DNA of 35,134 bases from Clostridiaceae bacterium (GCA_009911355.1 QXXE01000042.1:1-35134), one strand, 5' to 3'; positions 8,563 through 17,487 are shown, counted from the first letter of the stretch. Translations and numbers: made by a program. Notes: generated by a model from the sequence alone, not told the origin.

Positions 8563-8596
8563 GTTTCACCCAGCCGTCCTTTTGGCTGGGTGAAAC
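8563..8596 (-). promoter_or_regulatory. Perfect 13-bp hairpin in the leader of the methionine operon
   Basis: GTTTCACCCAGCC pairs perfectly with GGCTGGGTGAAAC around an 8-nt loop. It lies between the predicted promoter (8724-8752) and the first start codon (8505). On the minus strand a TTTTT follows 7 nt after the stem, so it could be an attenuator. No S-box, T-box or B12-box motif is recognisable in this leader. Confidence 0.45.
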
Positions 8597-8624
8597 CGTA
8601 CGTATTCAAAGTAACCGCGCACCC

Positions 8625-8715
8625 ATTCCCCGCCGCAGCGGTGAAAGGGAGTCCAGAGGGACGAGTCCCTCTGGCGCCCGCCGCGTAGGCGAACGAAGCG
8701 GTAAAATCCGCACTC
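8625..8715 (-). repeat. Dispersed modular palindromic element, copy B
   Basis: Minus-strand orientation. It has the main hairpin CCAGAGGGAC / GTCCCTCTGG followed by ACTCCC and a short form of the end module (CCGCTGCGGCGGGG). The GGAGTCC-containing arm is identical to copy D. It lies in the untranslated leader of the methionine operon, so it is transcribed if the predicted promoter is used. Confidence 0.7.
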
Positions 8716-8723
8716 ACGGGTAT

Positions 8724-8752
8724 ATTATAACACACAAAAAAACGGGTGTATA
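8724..8752 (-). promoter_or_regulatory. Predicted promoter of the methionine operon
   Basis: TATAAT (8729-8724) on the minus strand with a 17-nt spacer to TATACA (8752-8747). The -10 is perfect, the -35 has 4 of 6 matches. Transcription would start near 8717 and give a leader of about 210 nt that contains repeat copy B and the 13-bp hairpin. Confidence 0.55.
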
Positions 8753-8804
8753 GCCGCAGAACGCCTAAAATGCGGTGCCGGAGGGCCCCGACGTTTGGCG
8801 CGGC

Positions 8805-9677
8805 TCAGTTGCCCGCGCCGCCGGCCTTGCGGTAAGCGGAGGGGGTGCAGCCGAAGACCGCGCGGAAGCGCTTGATAAAATAGCTGAAATTCTCAAAGCC
8901 GACCGCGAAACCGATTTCCATGATGGGCTGGTCGGTTTCCCGCAGCAGGCGCGACGCACGCTCGATGCGCAGGAAATTCAGGTGCTGCACGAACGGGCGG
9001 CCAAGGTGCTGCTTGAAGAACGAGCAGAAATATTGCGGGGACATCCCGAAATGCTGTGCGACTTCGGGGAGGTGGAGCGGTTCGGTGCAGTGCTCGCCCA
9101 GATAGGCGACAATCTCGCGGAGCAGCTGGGTACGGTAATCGCGCGCAGGGCGTTCGGCGCTGCGCAGGAGGCCCGCGCCCGCCCCGTCGGCGACTGCGGA
9201 CAGCAAGGAAGCTTTGACCTTAAGCTCAAAACCCTCCCGGCGGTGGGCGCAGGCGTCCATCACCGCGTCCAGCGCAGACAGGATTTCCACGTGCCCCGGG
9301 CCGCCTGCGCGCAGCTCGGTGGGGAACCACAGCTGCCCGCCCGCAAGCGGGGAGAGCAGCGTTTCCTGTGCGCGGTCAGCACGGCGGAACTGCAAAAAGT
9401 CGGCGGGGAACACAAAAGAACGGAATTGCCCGCCCGTCCCGCTGCGGATTTCGTGCAGCTCGCCCGTTGCGACAAAAAACAGGTCGCCCGCAAGCCCGGT
9501 ATATTGCCGGTCAGCGATTGTCAGGCCGACCTCGCCCGCCAGGATGCGGATGATCTCGAGCTCGGGATGCCAGTGGTACGGGATTACGTCGCCGTCCTGC
9601 GAGCCGGTCATGGGGTAGATTTGGAATGGGAATTCCTCGGTGCCATGGGTGCGTTTTTCCAGGCGGGAAGCGTCCAT
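8805..9677 (-). CDS. AraC-family transcriptional regulator with cupin-like sensor domain
   Basis: 290 aa, ATG 9677 behind AAAGGAG. The N-terminal half (about 25-110) is an AraC-type cupin domain (PYHWHPELEIIRILAG, AGDLFFVATGELHEI) likely to bind a small sugar-like ligand. The C-terminal 100 residues carry two helix-turn-helix motifs with the family signature (PLHLPEVAQHFGMSPQYFCSF, then IMEIGFAVGFENFSYFIKRF and FGCTPSAYRK). It is divergent from iolB with a 326-nt shared region, so it is a plausible regulator of the inositol genes, although the ligand is inferred from position only. Confidence 0.88.
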   Translation of the reverse strand: MDASRLEKRTHGTEEFPFQIYPMTGSQDGDVIPYHWHPELEIIRILAGEVGLTIADRQYTGLAGDLFFVATGELHEIRSGTGGQFRSFVFPADFLQFRRADRAQETLLSPLAGGQLWFPTELRAGGPGHVEILSALDAVMDACAHRREGFELKVKASLLSAVADGAGAGLLRSAERPARDYRTQLLREIVAYLGEHCTEPLHLPEVAQHFGMSPQYFCSFFKQHLGRPFVQHLNFLRIERASRLLRETDQPIMEIGFAVGFENFSYFIKRFRAVFGCTPSAYRKAGGAGN

Positions 9678-9761
9678 TTTGCAGGCTCCTTTCTAAATAT
9701 GTGAAAATCGTGTTAGTATTCGATAAAATATTGCAAGCCCTTTTTGTCTTCCAATACTATA

Positions 9762-9790
9762 ATTATAGACAAGAGGAACAAAACACGCAA
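9762..9790 (-). promoter_or_regulatory. Predicted promoter of the AraC-type regulator gene
   Basis: TTGCGT (9790-9785), 17-nt spacer, TATAAT (9767-9762) on the minus strand, about 85 nt upstream of the regulator start. The -10 is perfect and palindromic (TATAATTATA). Confidence 0.5.
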
Positions 9791-9937
9791 CCGTTTCGGC
9801 GGGATTTTCTGAAAAAATAACGCAATTTTCCGCAGTGCGCCTTTGGGCATGCACAGAGGGCCATGCGAAAAATGAGCAGATTTGCACAAGAACGTAAAAT
9901 ATTTTTCGGTGAAACTGCTAAACTTTGCGAAACCCAC

Positions 9938-9966
9938 TTGCGGATGATTGTTCATTATCATATAAT
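9938..9966 (+). promoter_or_regulatory. Predicted promoter of iolB
   Basis: TTGCGG (9938-9943), 17-nt spacer, TATAAT (9961-9966). The start codon follows at 10004. The weak -35 with perfect -10 fits activator-dependent control, possibly by the divergent AraC-type protein. The -35 boxes of both divergent promoters begin TTGCG. Confidence 0.55.
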
Positions 9967-10003
9967 CAAAACATCACCAATAGGAAAACAGGAGGTATGC
10001 AAC

Positions 10004-10810
10004 ATGTACATGGATAAAGAAGTCAAGAGGGGCTACAACGAGTACATCCGCCTCGAAGACGGCATTGGCAGGGACGCGATGATGGACGTTGCGCTGCTTG
10101 TCATGGAGGACGGCGACACCTACTCTTTTGAGGAGGGGGAAAAGGAGCTGGCCCTGCTGGTTTTTGACGGCAAGTGCACGCTGAAGTGGGACGACGGCTC
10201 TTACGAGGTTGACCGTCCGAATCCTTTTGACTATAACCCGTCCTGCCTGCACGTCTGCAAGGGCGTAAAGGTTGAGGTTGCGGCGCACGGCCCCTGCAAT
10301 ATTTACGTACAGAAGACGCTTAATGAAAAGACCTTTCCGAGCAAGATGTACAAGCCGGAAGACACCGACACCTGGGCGCGCGGCAACCAGGGCGAGCTGA
10401 TGGGCTGCATCAAGCGCGATGTGCGCACCTGCTTTGACCTGGACAATGCACCGTACTCCAATATGGTGCTTGGCGAAGTTGTCAACCTCCCGGGCAAGTG
10501 GTCCTCTTACCCGCCGCACCATCATCCGCAGCCGGAGTGCTATTTCTACCGTTTTGACCGCCCGATGGGCTTTGGCGCAGGCTGGGCTAACGGCGAGATT
10601 TACGAGACGCATCACAACGGGCTTGCGATTATCACGGACAAGATGCATTCGCAGGTTACGGCGCCGGGCTATTCGTGCTGCTATGCTTGGGGCATCCGCC
10701 ATCTGCCGGGCGACCCGTGGGACAAGACCCGTATTGATGACGAGGAGCACCTCTGGCTGCTTGAAGAGGACGCCAACGACAAGATTTGGCACTGCCCGAC
10801 CGGCAACTGA
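10004..10810 (+). CDS. iolB: 5-deoxy-glucuronate isomerase
   Basis: 268 aa. Start ATG 10004, 8 nt after GGAGG; the longer frame from 9863 covers the promoter and is not real. IolB is a bicupin enzyme of myo-inositol breakdown converting 5-deoxy-D-glucuronate to 2-deoxy-5-keto-D-gluconate. Family motifs visible are LPGKWSSYPPHHHPQPECYF with the clustered His and Glu metal ligands, RFDRPMGFGAGW, and the C-terminal WGIRHLPGDPWDKTR. Length is typical. It is followed after 350 nt by iolD, whose product feeds IolB. Other iol genes (iolG, iolE, iolC, iolJ) are not in the window. Confidence 0.95.
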   Translation: MYMDKEVKRGYNEYIRLEDGIGRDAMMDVALLVMEDGDTYSFEEGEKELALLVFDGKCTLKWDDGSYEVDRPNPFDYNPSCLHVCKGVKVEVAAHGPCNIYVQKTLNEKTFPSKMYKPEDTDTWARGNQGELMGCIKRDVRTCFDLDNAPYSNMVLGEVVNLPGKWSSYPPHHHPQPECYFYRFDRPMGFGAGWANGEIYETHHNGLAIITDKMHSQVTAPGYSCCYAWGIRHLPGDPWDKTRIDDEEHLWLLEEDANDKIWHCPTGN

Positions 10811-10830
10811 GACGCTGAGCCTTAGATTGG

Positions 10831-11078
10831 GGCTCCCGGCCCTGCGCGGGCTGCGCCAAAGGGCTCTGCCCTCTGGACTCCTGGCCCTGCGCGGGCTGCG
10901 CCAAAGGGCTCTGCCCTCTGGACTCCCGGCCCTGCGCGGGCTGCGCCAAAGGGCCCTGCCCTCTGGACTCCCGGCCCTGCGCGGGCTGCGCCAAAGGGCT
11001 CTGCCCTCTGGACTCCCGCAATTTTTTCGAGAAAAAATTGAGTAAAAGCTTTGTCTCGCCTGCGGGCGGGATGGAGAA
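10831..11078 (+). repeat. Dispersed modular palindromic element, copy C (expanded)
   Basis: The four 45-bp units are followed by the shared AT-rich module CGCAATTTTTTCGAGAAAAA (11018 onward), then TTGAGTAAAAGC and the end module CTCGCCTGCGGGCGGGA (11056-11072). From CCCGC to AAAGCTTT it matches copy E at 17847-17884 exactly. It fills the iolB-iolD gap and is probably transcribed between the two genes. Confidence 0.75.
10833..11012 (+). repeat. Four tandem 45-bp repeats between iolB and iolD
   Basis: Four copies start at 10833, 10878, 10923 and 10968 with exact 45-bp spacing. A fifth partial start at 11013 runs into the AT-rich module. Units differ at only one or two positions (CTCCTGG in unit 2, GGGCCCTGCC in unit 3). 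Each unit contains the hairpin CCAAAGGGC / GCCCTCTGG, which is the core of the dispersed element. No spacers, so it is not a CRISPR array. The 45-bp period keeps reading frames open but no start or codon signal supports coding. Confidence 0.92.
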
Positions 11079-11160
11079 GGGGACAGCCAGGGCGCTGATT
11101 CCCCCAGCGTTTTCCTGATGTTTATCCACCCATGAATTTATTTTTAGGAGGAGATATCCC

Positions 11161-13131
11161 ATGAAGCACATGGAAACCGTCCGCCTGACCGCAAGCCAGG
11201 CACTCGTCCGCTTCCTCGAGAACCAGTATGTCAGCTACGTTGACATGGATGGCAAGGAAGTAGAACACAAGTTTGTTAAGGGCATCTTCATGCTCCCCGG
11301 CCACGGCAATGTTGTAGGCTTCTGCAACGGCGTTGAGCAGGAGCTGAAGGACATGGTCGTTTATCAGGGCAAGAACGAGCAGGGCATGGCACTTGCCGCT
11401 GTCGGCTTCGCAAAGCAGAGCCGCCGCAAGCAGATTTTTGCCTGCACCTCGTCCGTAGGCCCCGGCGCGTGCAACATGGTCACCGCCGCTGCGACCGCGA
11501 CCGCAAACAATATCCCTGTGCTCATCCTGCCGGGCGATATCTATGCGTCCCGCCAGCCTGACCCGGTTCTCCAGCAGATGGAGCAGCCGCAGAACCTGTC
11601 TATTTCGGCGCACGATGCGTTCCAGGCCGTTACAAAGTACTGGGGCCGTATCAACCGCCCCGAGCAGGTCATGACCGACATGATCTCTGCAATGCGCGTG
11701 CTGACCGATACCGCCAACACCGGTGCGGTTGCGGTTTCGCTGCCGCAGGATGTGCAGGCGGAAGCTTATGATTACCCGGTTGACTTCTTCCAGAAGCGCG
11801 TTTGGCGCATCGACCGCCGCCCGGCGACCAAGTATGCCGTTGACAAGGCGGTTGAGGTCATCAAGAATGCGAAGAAGCCGCTCCTGATCTGCGGCGGCGG
11901 CGTCCGTTACGCAGAAGCGCACAAGGTCTTCAAGAAGTTCGCAGAGGACTTTGGCATTGCGTTTGGCGAGACCCAGGCGGGCAAGTCTGCGATCGAGTGG
12001 ACCCACGAGCTCAACCTCGGCGGCCTCGGCACCACTGGTGGGATTGCGGCGAACAAGATTGCACACGAGGCGGACGTTGTGATCGGCGTTGGCACCCGTT
12101 ATACCGACTTCACCACCGCGTCCAAGTGGCTGTACCGCACTGACGCGAAGTTTGTCAACATCAACCCCTCTGAGTTCCAGGCGTACAAGATGGACGCGGT
12201 TCCGGTTGTTGCCGACGCAAACGAGGCCCTGACCGCGATCAGTGCAGAGCTCAGCAAGCTTGGCTACCATACCGACGACGCGTACAAGGCGGAAGTTGCC
12301 GCTCTGCGCAAGGAGTGGTTCACTGAGATCGAGCGTCTTGACGAATGCAAGTACACTGGCAAGGACAGCTTTACCCCCGAGTGCAACGACGCAAACCGCG
12401 GCGCGGTTGAAAAGTACATTGAGGACACCGGCTGCGACCTTTGCCAGACCGCTGTGCTCGGCGCGATCAATCACCTGATCGATGACGACGCAATTGTCTG
12501 TGCGGCTGCTGGTTCGCTCCCGGGCGATATGCAGGGCCTGTGGCGTGCGCGTAAGGTCAATACCTACCACATGGAATACGGCTATTCCTGCATGGGCTAC
12601 GAAGTCGCTTCCGCGCTTGGCGCGAAGCTAGCCTGCCCGGATCAGGAAGTTTACGCGATGTGCGGCGATGGTTCCTTTGATATGCTGCACTCTGAGCTGA
12701 TCACATCTGTCCAGATCGGCAAGAAGATCAACGTCATGCTGTTTGATAACGCTTCCTATGGCTGCATCAACAACCTTCAGGTTGCGAACGGCAATGCGTC
12801 TATCACGACTGAGAAGAACATGCTCGAAGAGGGCGTGACCAACGGTGTGCACAAGGGCAAGGTTATCCAGGTCGACTATGCGGCGATCGGCGCGGCTTAT
12901 GGCTGCAAGACCTACACGGTCAAGACGATGGATGAGCTCAAGGCTGCGATCGAAGATGCGAAGAAGCAGACTGTTTCGACCCTGATCGACATGAAGGTTC
13001 TGCCGAAGACCATGTCCAAGGGTTACGAGGCTTGGTGGCGCGTAGGCGTTGCTGAGGTTTCTCAGAAGCCCGAAGTCCAGGCGGCGCGCAAGCGTATCGA
13101 GGATCATCTCTACGAGGCCCGTCATTATTAA
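11161..13131 (+). CDS. iolD: 3D-(3,5/4)-trihydroxycyclohexane-1,2-dione hydrolase
   Basis: 656 aa. ATG with an AGGAGGAG site 9 nt upstream. A thiamine-diphosphate enzyme of the acetolactate synthase superfamily that opens the ring of the inositol-derived dione. The cofactor-activating glutamate is E73 in [10 protein letters not shown]. The ThDP/Mg motif is GDGSF (502-506), with the closing asparagine in FDNASYG (N530). The central domain (about 205-340) carries [13 protein letters not shown] and GTTGGIAAN. Length and motif spacing match the family. Substrate assignment rests on IolD-like N-terminal sequence and the adjacent iolB. Confidence 0.94.
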   Translation: MKHMETVRLTASQALVRFLENQYVSYVDMDGKEVEHKFVKGIFMLPGHGNVVGFCNGVEQELKDMVVYQGKNEQGMALAAVGFAKQSRRKQIFACTSSVGPGACNMVTAAATATANNIPVLILPGDIYASRQPDPVLQQMEQPQNLSISAHDAFQAVTKYWGRINRPEQVMTDMISAMRVLTDTANTGAVAVSLPQDVQAEAYDYPVDFFQKRVWRIDRRPATKYAVDKAVEVIKNAKKPLLICGGGVRYAEAHKVFKKFAEDFGIAFGETQAGKSAIEWTHELNLGGLGTTGGIAANKIAHEADVVIGVGTRYTDFTTASKWLYRTDAKFVNINPSEFQAYKMDAVPVVADANEALTAISAELSKLGYHTDDAYKAEVAALRKEWFTEIERLDECKYTGKDSFTPECNDANRGAVEKYIEDTGCDLCQTAVLGAINHLIDDDAIVCAAAGSLPGDMQGLWRARKVNTYHMEYGYSCMGYEVASALGAKLACPDQEVYAMCGDGSFDMLHSELITSVQIGKKINVMLFDNASYGCINNLQVANGNASITTEKNMLEEGVTNGVHKGKVIQVDYAAIGAAYGCKTYTVKTMDELKAAIEDAKKQTVSTLIDMKVLPKTMSKGYEAWWRVGVAEVSQKPEVQAARKRIEDHLYEARHY

Positions 13132-13165
13132 GAAGCTGTCCGAAGGACGGTAAAAGGCATAACAA

Positions 13166-13199
13166 AGCGGCATCCGGATTTCCGGGTGCCGCTGCTTTT
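13166..13199 (+). terminator. Rho-independent terminator after iolD
   Basis: A 12-bp stem with one G-T pair (AGCGGCATCCGG / CCGGGTGCCGCT), ATTT loop, followed by GCTTTTG. It lies 34 nt after the iolD stop. Confidence 0.75.
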
Positions 13200-13221
13200 G
13201 TGTATCAAAGACGGATAAAAT

Positions 13222-13309
13222 GGGAGTCCAGAGGGACGAGTCCCTCTGGTGCTCCCCGCACAGGGGCGGGTGCAGGGCAGAGCCCTGCCGCACTCCGCGC
13301 ATAGGAGCG
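13222..13309 (-). repeat. Dispersed modular palindromic element, copy D
   Basis: Minus orientation. Contains the main hairpin CCAGAGGGAC / GTCCCTCTGG, identical to copy B, a CCCGC..GCGGGG hairpin and the hairpin GCAGGGC / GCCCTGC shared with copy A. The AT-rich and end modules are absent. It lies between the convergent ends of iolD and the 13311-14549 gene. Confidence 0.7.
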
Positions 13310-13310
13310 G

Positions 13311-14549
13311 TTACTTCGCAGCTGACAGCATCAGCTTGATGCGGTTTTCCTGATTGATCTTAGACGCGCCAGGGTCGTAGTCGACCGAGACGATGTTTGC
13401 TTCCGGGTAGTGTTCGCGAATCTTGCGCACCATACCCTTGCCCGCAATATGGTTGGGCAGGCACCCGAACGGCTGGGCACACACAATATTCGGCACCCCC
13501 TCGTGGATCAGCTCGACCATTTCGGCCGGCAGCAGCCAGCCCTCGCCCATTTTTACGCCCTCGCCGATGATCTCATGCGATAGCTTTCGTACTTCCTCAA
13601 AGGGAATGGGCGGACGGAAGTGTCCGTGCTTTTGGACTGCTTTAATGATATCGTTTTGCTTGCTCAGGACAAAGCTGTACATCATTTTGTTCATCATTGC
13701 GGATTTTGCCGAGCGCCCGTACAGGCGATGGTCGATGACTGCGTTGTACAAGCAGTACAGGCAGAAATCCAGCAGCCCCGCAAGTACCGGTTCGCACCCT
13801 TCGGCGATCAGGAAATCTTCCAGATGGTTGTTGCCAAGCGGGGAGAACTTTACATAAATCTCGCCGACAACGCCAACCTTTTTCTTTTCGACCGAACGGT
13901 CCAGACGGACCTTTTCAAACGCGCGGAGGATAAAATGATACAGTTTTTTTACTTCCCTGTACAAAATTACACGGTTTCCGGTAAAACGCCGGGAAATGAC
14001 GTCCATGCAGACCTCAACCGCCTTGTGGCTTGAGCCCGGGACAACCTCGTAGGGGCGGCACTGGTTGTGCAGCATCATGATCAGGTCGCCGAGCAGTACG
14101 CCGTAAGCGATCTGGATCAGCATCTGCGGGGTGAAGGTGAAACCGGGATTGGCTTCGAGCCCCGAGAAGTTCAGGGAAATTACAGGGATATAGTTATATC
14201 CGTTTTTCGCGAGCGCTTTTCTTAAAAGATGGATATAATTAGACGCCCTGCACCCGCCGCCTGTCTGACTCATAATAAGTGCGATTTTGTGCGTGTCATA
14301 TTTGCCGCTTTCAATCGCGTCCATCAGCTGCCCAATGGCGAGCAGCGCGGGGTAACAGGTGTCGTTATGCACATTTTTGAGCCCTTGCTCAACGATGGAC
14401 GGGCCTTCGGTGGTCAGCAGCTCCATGCGGTAGCCGTAGTTGCCCATGATTTGCAGCATCAGCCCGAACTGGATGGGCAGCATATTCGGCACCAGGATGG
14501 TGTAGTCCTTGCGCATTTCCTCGGTAAATACTGCGTTACTGTTTTCCAA
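13311..14549 (-). CDS. 2-hydroxyacyl-CoA dehydratase (HgdB)-like protein, partner of the activase
   Basis: 412 aa. Start TTG 14549, preceded by GAGGAGG with 9-nt spacing, overlapping the activase gene by 14 nt; ATG 14516 lacks a properly spaced site. The sequence resembles the C-terminal part of large activase-related proteins: HNDTCYPALLAIGQLMDAIESG, MSQTGGGCRASNY, GEIYVKFSP and AQPFGCLPNHIAGKGM. Conserved Cys at DTCYP, GGGCRA and FGCLP suggest an Fe-S site as in HgdB/BcrC proteins. As I recall, related genomes often fuse this part to the activase; here it is a separate gene. True substrate unknown. Confidence 0.75.
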   Translation of the reverse strand: MENSNAVFTEEMRKDYTILVPNMLPIQFGLMLQIMGNYGYRMELLTTEGPSIVEQGLKNVHNDTCYPALLAIGQLMDAIESGKYDTHKIALIMSQTGGGCRASNYIHLLRKALAKNGYNYIPVISLNFSGLEANPGFTFTPQMLIQIAYGVLLGDLIMMLHNQCRPYEVVPGSSHKAVEVCMDVISRRFTGNRVILYREVKKLYHFILRAFEKVRLDRSVEKKKVGVVGEIYVKFSPLGNNHLEDFLIAEGCEPVLAGLLDFCLYCLYNAVIDHRLYGRSAKSAMMNKMMYSFVLSKQNDIIKAVQKHGHFRPPIPFEEVRKLSHEIIGEGVKMGEGWLLPAEMVELIHEGVPNIVCAQPFGCLPNHIAGKGMVRKIREHYPEANIVSVDYDPGASKINQENRIKLMLSAAK

Positions 14550-17487
14550 GCTTTTTGCCCTCCTCGATTGCCGCGAGCATGCTGCGCACGCGGATTTTTG
14601 CCGCACCCAGGTTGTTAATCTCGTCGATCTTCAGCTGGGTGTAGATTTTGCCGCCGCCTTCGACAATGGCGCGGATTTCGTCGGTCGTGATCGCGTCAAT
14701 GCCGCAGCCGAACGATACCAGCTGGATCAGCTGGGCGTTGTCCTTGTGGACAACGTAATTTGCCGCAGAATACATCCGCGAATGATAGGTCCACTGGTTG
14801 AGCACGTGCACCTCCGGACTTTCGGCGAGGTCCCACACCGCGTCTTCCGTGACGATTACCATACCGTAGGAGGAAATCAGGCGGTTGATGCCGTGGTTGA
14901 TCTCCGGGTCGACATGGTAGGGACGCCCGACAAGCACCGCAAGCTCTAGGCCGTTCTCGTCGGCGTAGGCGATGGCTTTGCGCCCCTCGGCATGGACACA
15001 CTCGTAATAGGCTCGGAGTGCTGTATAGCCCGTCTCAGCCGCCGCGGCGATGTCTTTCTTGTGCAGCTGCGGGAAACGCTCGTGGAAAAAGCGGACAGCC
15101 TGCTTTGTGAACGCTTTATGGTCGCTCAGTTCAAAATAGGGCATCATAAAGTCGACCTCTGCAAGACGGGATACGTTGGCCTGCAAAAGCTCGGGGTAGT
15201 AGGCGACAACCGGGCAGTTGTAGCAGTTGTCGCCGCGCCCTTCGTCGAGGTTCCAGGTCATGCAAGGGTAGAAGATGCGGGTAACCCCTTTTTCAAACAG
15301 GTTTTCGATATGTCCGTGCATCAGCTTGGCTGGGTAGCAGACCGTATCGGAAGGGATAGAATGCTGCCCGCGCTGGTACAGGTCGCGGGAGGACACGTCG
15401 CTGACAACGACCTCGAAGCCGAGCGCTTCCAGGAAGGTCTTCCAGAACGGCAGCAGCTCGTAGAAATTCAGCCCGAACGGGATGCCGATTTTCCCGAGCG
15501 GCGCGTCCCCCTCGCGCGGGGCGCTGGCGATTTTCTTGAGGTAGTCCAGTTTCCAGGCGTACAGGTCGGGCAGCTGGGCGGCCGCGCCCCCGCCCAGGGG
15601 GCGCTCGCAGCGGTTGCCGGAGAGGAACCGCCGCCCGCCGGGGAAGGTGTTGATGGTCAGGTCGCAGTGGTTGCTGCACAGGCCGCACTTGACACTCTTG
15701 GAAACATGCTGGAAATTCCTGAGCTCTTCCGGCGTGATGAGCCGGGTGTGCGCCGGGCGGTTGTCGCGCGCATGGAGCGCCGCGCCATAAGCGCCCATCA
15801 GGCCGGAAATGGCGGGGCGGGTGACCTCGCGGCCGATCTCCTGCTCGAACGAGCGCAGGATCGCGTTGTTGAGGAAGGTGCCGCCCTGGACGACGATATG
15901 CTTGCCAAGGTCGTCCGGGGAATGGGCGCGGATGACCTTGTAGAGCGCGTTCTTGACAACGGAAACCGACAGCCCGGCAGAAATCATGTCGATCGACGCG
16001 CCGTCCTTCTGGGCCTGCTTGACCGACGAGTTCATGAACACAGTGCAGCGTGAGCCAAGGTCGATCGGGGTTTTAGAGAGCAGCCCGAGACGACAGAATT
16101 CCTCGATGGAGTAGCCCATAGACCGCGCGAAGGTCTCGATAAACGAGCCGCAGCCCGACGAGCATGCCTCATTGAGAAAAATATTGTCGATACAGTTATT
16201 GCGGATTTTGAAGCATTTGATGTCCTGCCCGCCGATATCGATGATGAAATCGACCTCGGGGCAGAAATGACGGGCCGCGTAGAAATGCGCGACGGTTTCA
16301 ACAAGGCCGAGGTCTACGCCGAATGCGTTCTGGATAAGCGCTTCGCCGTAGCCGGTGACGGCGGAGGAAACGATATGTACGCGGTCGCCGCACAGGCGGT
16401 AGATTTGGAGCAGCTGCTCCCGGATGACATCGACAGGGTTGCCCTTATTGGGCTGGTAGTGGTGGTATAGGATCTGGTTTTTGCTGCAAACGAGGACGAT
16501 TTTTGTGGTGGTTGAACCGCAGTCGATGCCGAGATACGCGTCGCCGGAATAGACGGTAACGTTTTCGGTCATGACGTCATGCACGCCGTGGCGGCGGGTA
16601 AATTCGCGGAATTCCTCATGAGAGGTAAAAAGCGGCTGCAAATATTGGGAAACAACCGGTTCGCTGGCGGCTTTTTCCAGCCGTTCGAGCAAGCTTTCGT
16701 AGGTATATTCCTGGCTGGTGTCTCCCGCGTATTCGGCTGCGCCTGCTGCGATGGCATAGGGCGCGAGGGCAGGGAAGTGGGCGTGGTATTTGTCCAGCTG
16801 TAGGGTTTCCTGGAAACGTTTTTGCAGGCCCTTGAAGAAGAACAGCGGCCCGCCGAGGAAGAGCACGTCGCCTTTGATCTCGCGGCCCTGCGCGAGCCCG
16901 GTCAGGGTTTGGTTGACGACCGCCTGGAAGATGGAGGCGGCGATATCTTCACGGCGTGCGCCGTCGTTCATCAGCGGCTGGATGTCGCTTTTGGCGAATA
17001 CGCCGCAGCGGGATGCGATGGTGTAAATGCGTTCAGCTTCAAGGCTGAGCAGATCCAGGTCGGCGGGGGATACGTCGAGCAGCACGGCCATCTGGTCAAT
17101 GAAAGCGCCGGTGCCGCCTGCACAGGAGCCGTTCATGCGTTCTTCGAGCTGCCCGGTGAGGAAAATGATTTTCGCGTCCTCGCCGCCGAGCTCGATCACA
17201 ACGTCGGCCTGGGGGACGTGCACGCCGACAGCGCGCCGGGTTGCGAAGACCTCCTGGACAAAGTCGATGCCGCTGGCTTTGGCGACGCCGAGCCCTGCTG
17301 AACCGGTAATGGCCGTTTTGAGAGTTTCACCGCGCAGCACGTTTTCGGCGTCGCGCAGGAGCTCGCAGGCCTTTTCGCGCACTTTGGAGAAGTGTCGTTC
17401 GTAGCGCCGGTATACGATGGTTCCGTCTTTGACTGCGGCCAGCTTAACGGTGGTCGAGCCAATATCAATGCCTAATTTCATACTCAT
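14536..17487 (-). CDS. CoA-enzyme activase with two BadF/HgdC-type ATPase domains
   Basis: 983 aa, ATG 17487 behind AGGTGA. Two ASKHA ATPase domains in tandem: domain 1 (about 4-255) with GIDIGSTTVK, ELGGEDAK and the Fe-S cysteines C122 (NGSCAGGTG) and C161 (SRCGVFAKS); domain 2 (about 318-575) with GIDCGSTTTK, DIGGQDIK, C442/C446 (EACSSGCGSF) and C481 (SRCTVF). A C-terminal part (590-983, DUF2229-like) holds C601, C604, C608 and C627. HgdC-type activases use ATP to drive an electron into 2-hydroxyacyl-CoA dehydratases. The downstream HgdB-like gene is its likely partner. Physiological target not known. Confidence 0.85.
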   Translation of the reverse strand: MSMKLGIDIGSTTVKLAAVKDGTIVYRRYERHFSKVREKACELLRDAENVLRGETLKTAITGSAGLGVAKASGIDFVQEVFATRRAVGVHVPQADVVIELGGEDAKIIFLTGQLEERMNGSCAGGTGAFIDQMAVLLDVSPADLDLLSLEAERIYTIASRCGVFAKSDIQPLMNDGARREDIAASIFQAVVNQTLTGLAQGREIKGDVLFLGGPLFFFKGLQKRFQETLQLDKYHAHFPALAPYAIAAGAAEYAGDTSQEYTYESLLERLEKAASEPVVSQYLQPLFTSHEEFREFTRRHGVHDVMTENVTVYSGDAYLGIDCGSTTTKIVLVCSKNQILYHHYQPNKGNPVDVIREQLLQIYRLCGDRVHIVSSAVTGYGEALIQNAFGVDLGLVETVAHFYAARHFCPEVDFIIDIGGQDIKCFKIRNNCIDNIFLNEACSSGCGSFIETFARSMGYSIEEFCRLGLLSKTPIDLGSRCTVFMNSSVKQAQKDGASIDMISAGLSVSVVKNALYKVIRAHSPDDLGKHIVVQGGTFLNNAILRSFEQEIGREVTRPAISGLMGAYGAALHARDNRPAHTRLITPEELRNFQHVSKSVKCGLCSNHCDLTINTFPGGRRFLSGNRCERPLGGGAAAQLPDLYAWKLDYLKKIASAPREGDAPLGKIGIPFGLNFYELLPFWKTFLEALGFEVVVSDVSSRDLYQRGQHSIPSDTVCYPAKLMHGHIENLFEKGVTRIFYPCMTWNLDEGRGDNCYNCPVVAYYPELLQANVSRLAEVDFMMPYFELSDHKAFTKQAVRFFHERFPQLHKKDIAAAAETGYTALRAYYECVHAEGRKAIAYADENGLELAVLVGRPYHVDPEINHGINRLISSYGMVIVTEDAVWDLAESPEVHVLNQWTYHSRMYSAANYVVHKDNAQLIQLVSFGCGIDAITTDEIRAIVEGGGKIYTQLKIDEINNLGAAKIRVRSMLAAIEEGKKLGKQ

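Noticed and set aside
10833..11012. CRISPR-like array
   Set aside because: The repeats are directly adjacent with no unique spacers, and no cas genes are present.
10419..11045. Plus-strand frame running from inside iolB through the 45-bp repeats, giving a 15-residue peptide repeat
   Set aside because: The frame is open only because the unit length is divisible by three; the start lies inside iolB and no coding signal is present.
11122..12570. 482-codon open frame antisense to iolD
   Set aside because: It lies on the opposite strand of a clearly conserved gene, has no family motifs and arises from GC-rich codon bias.
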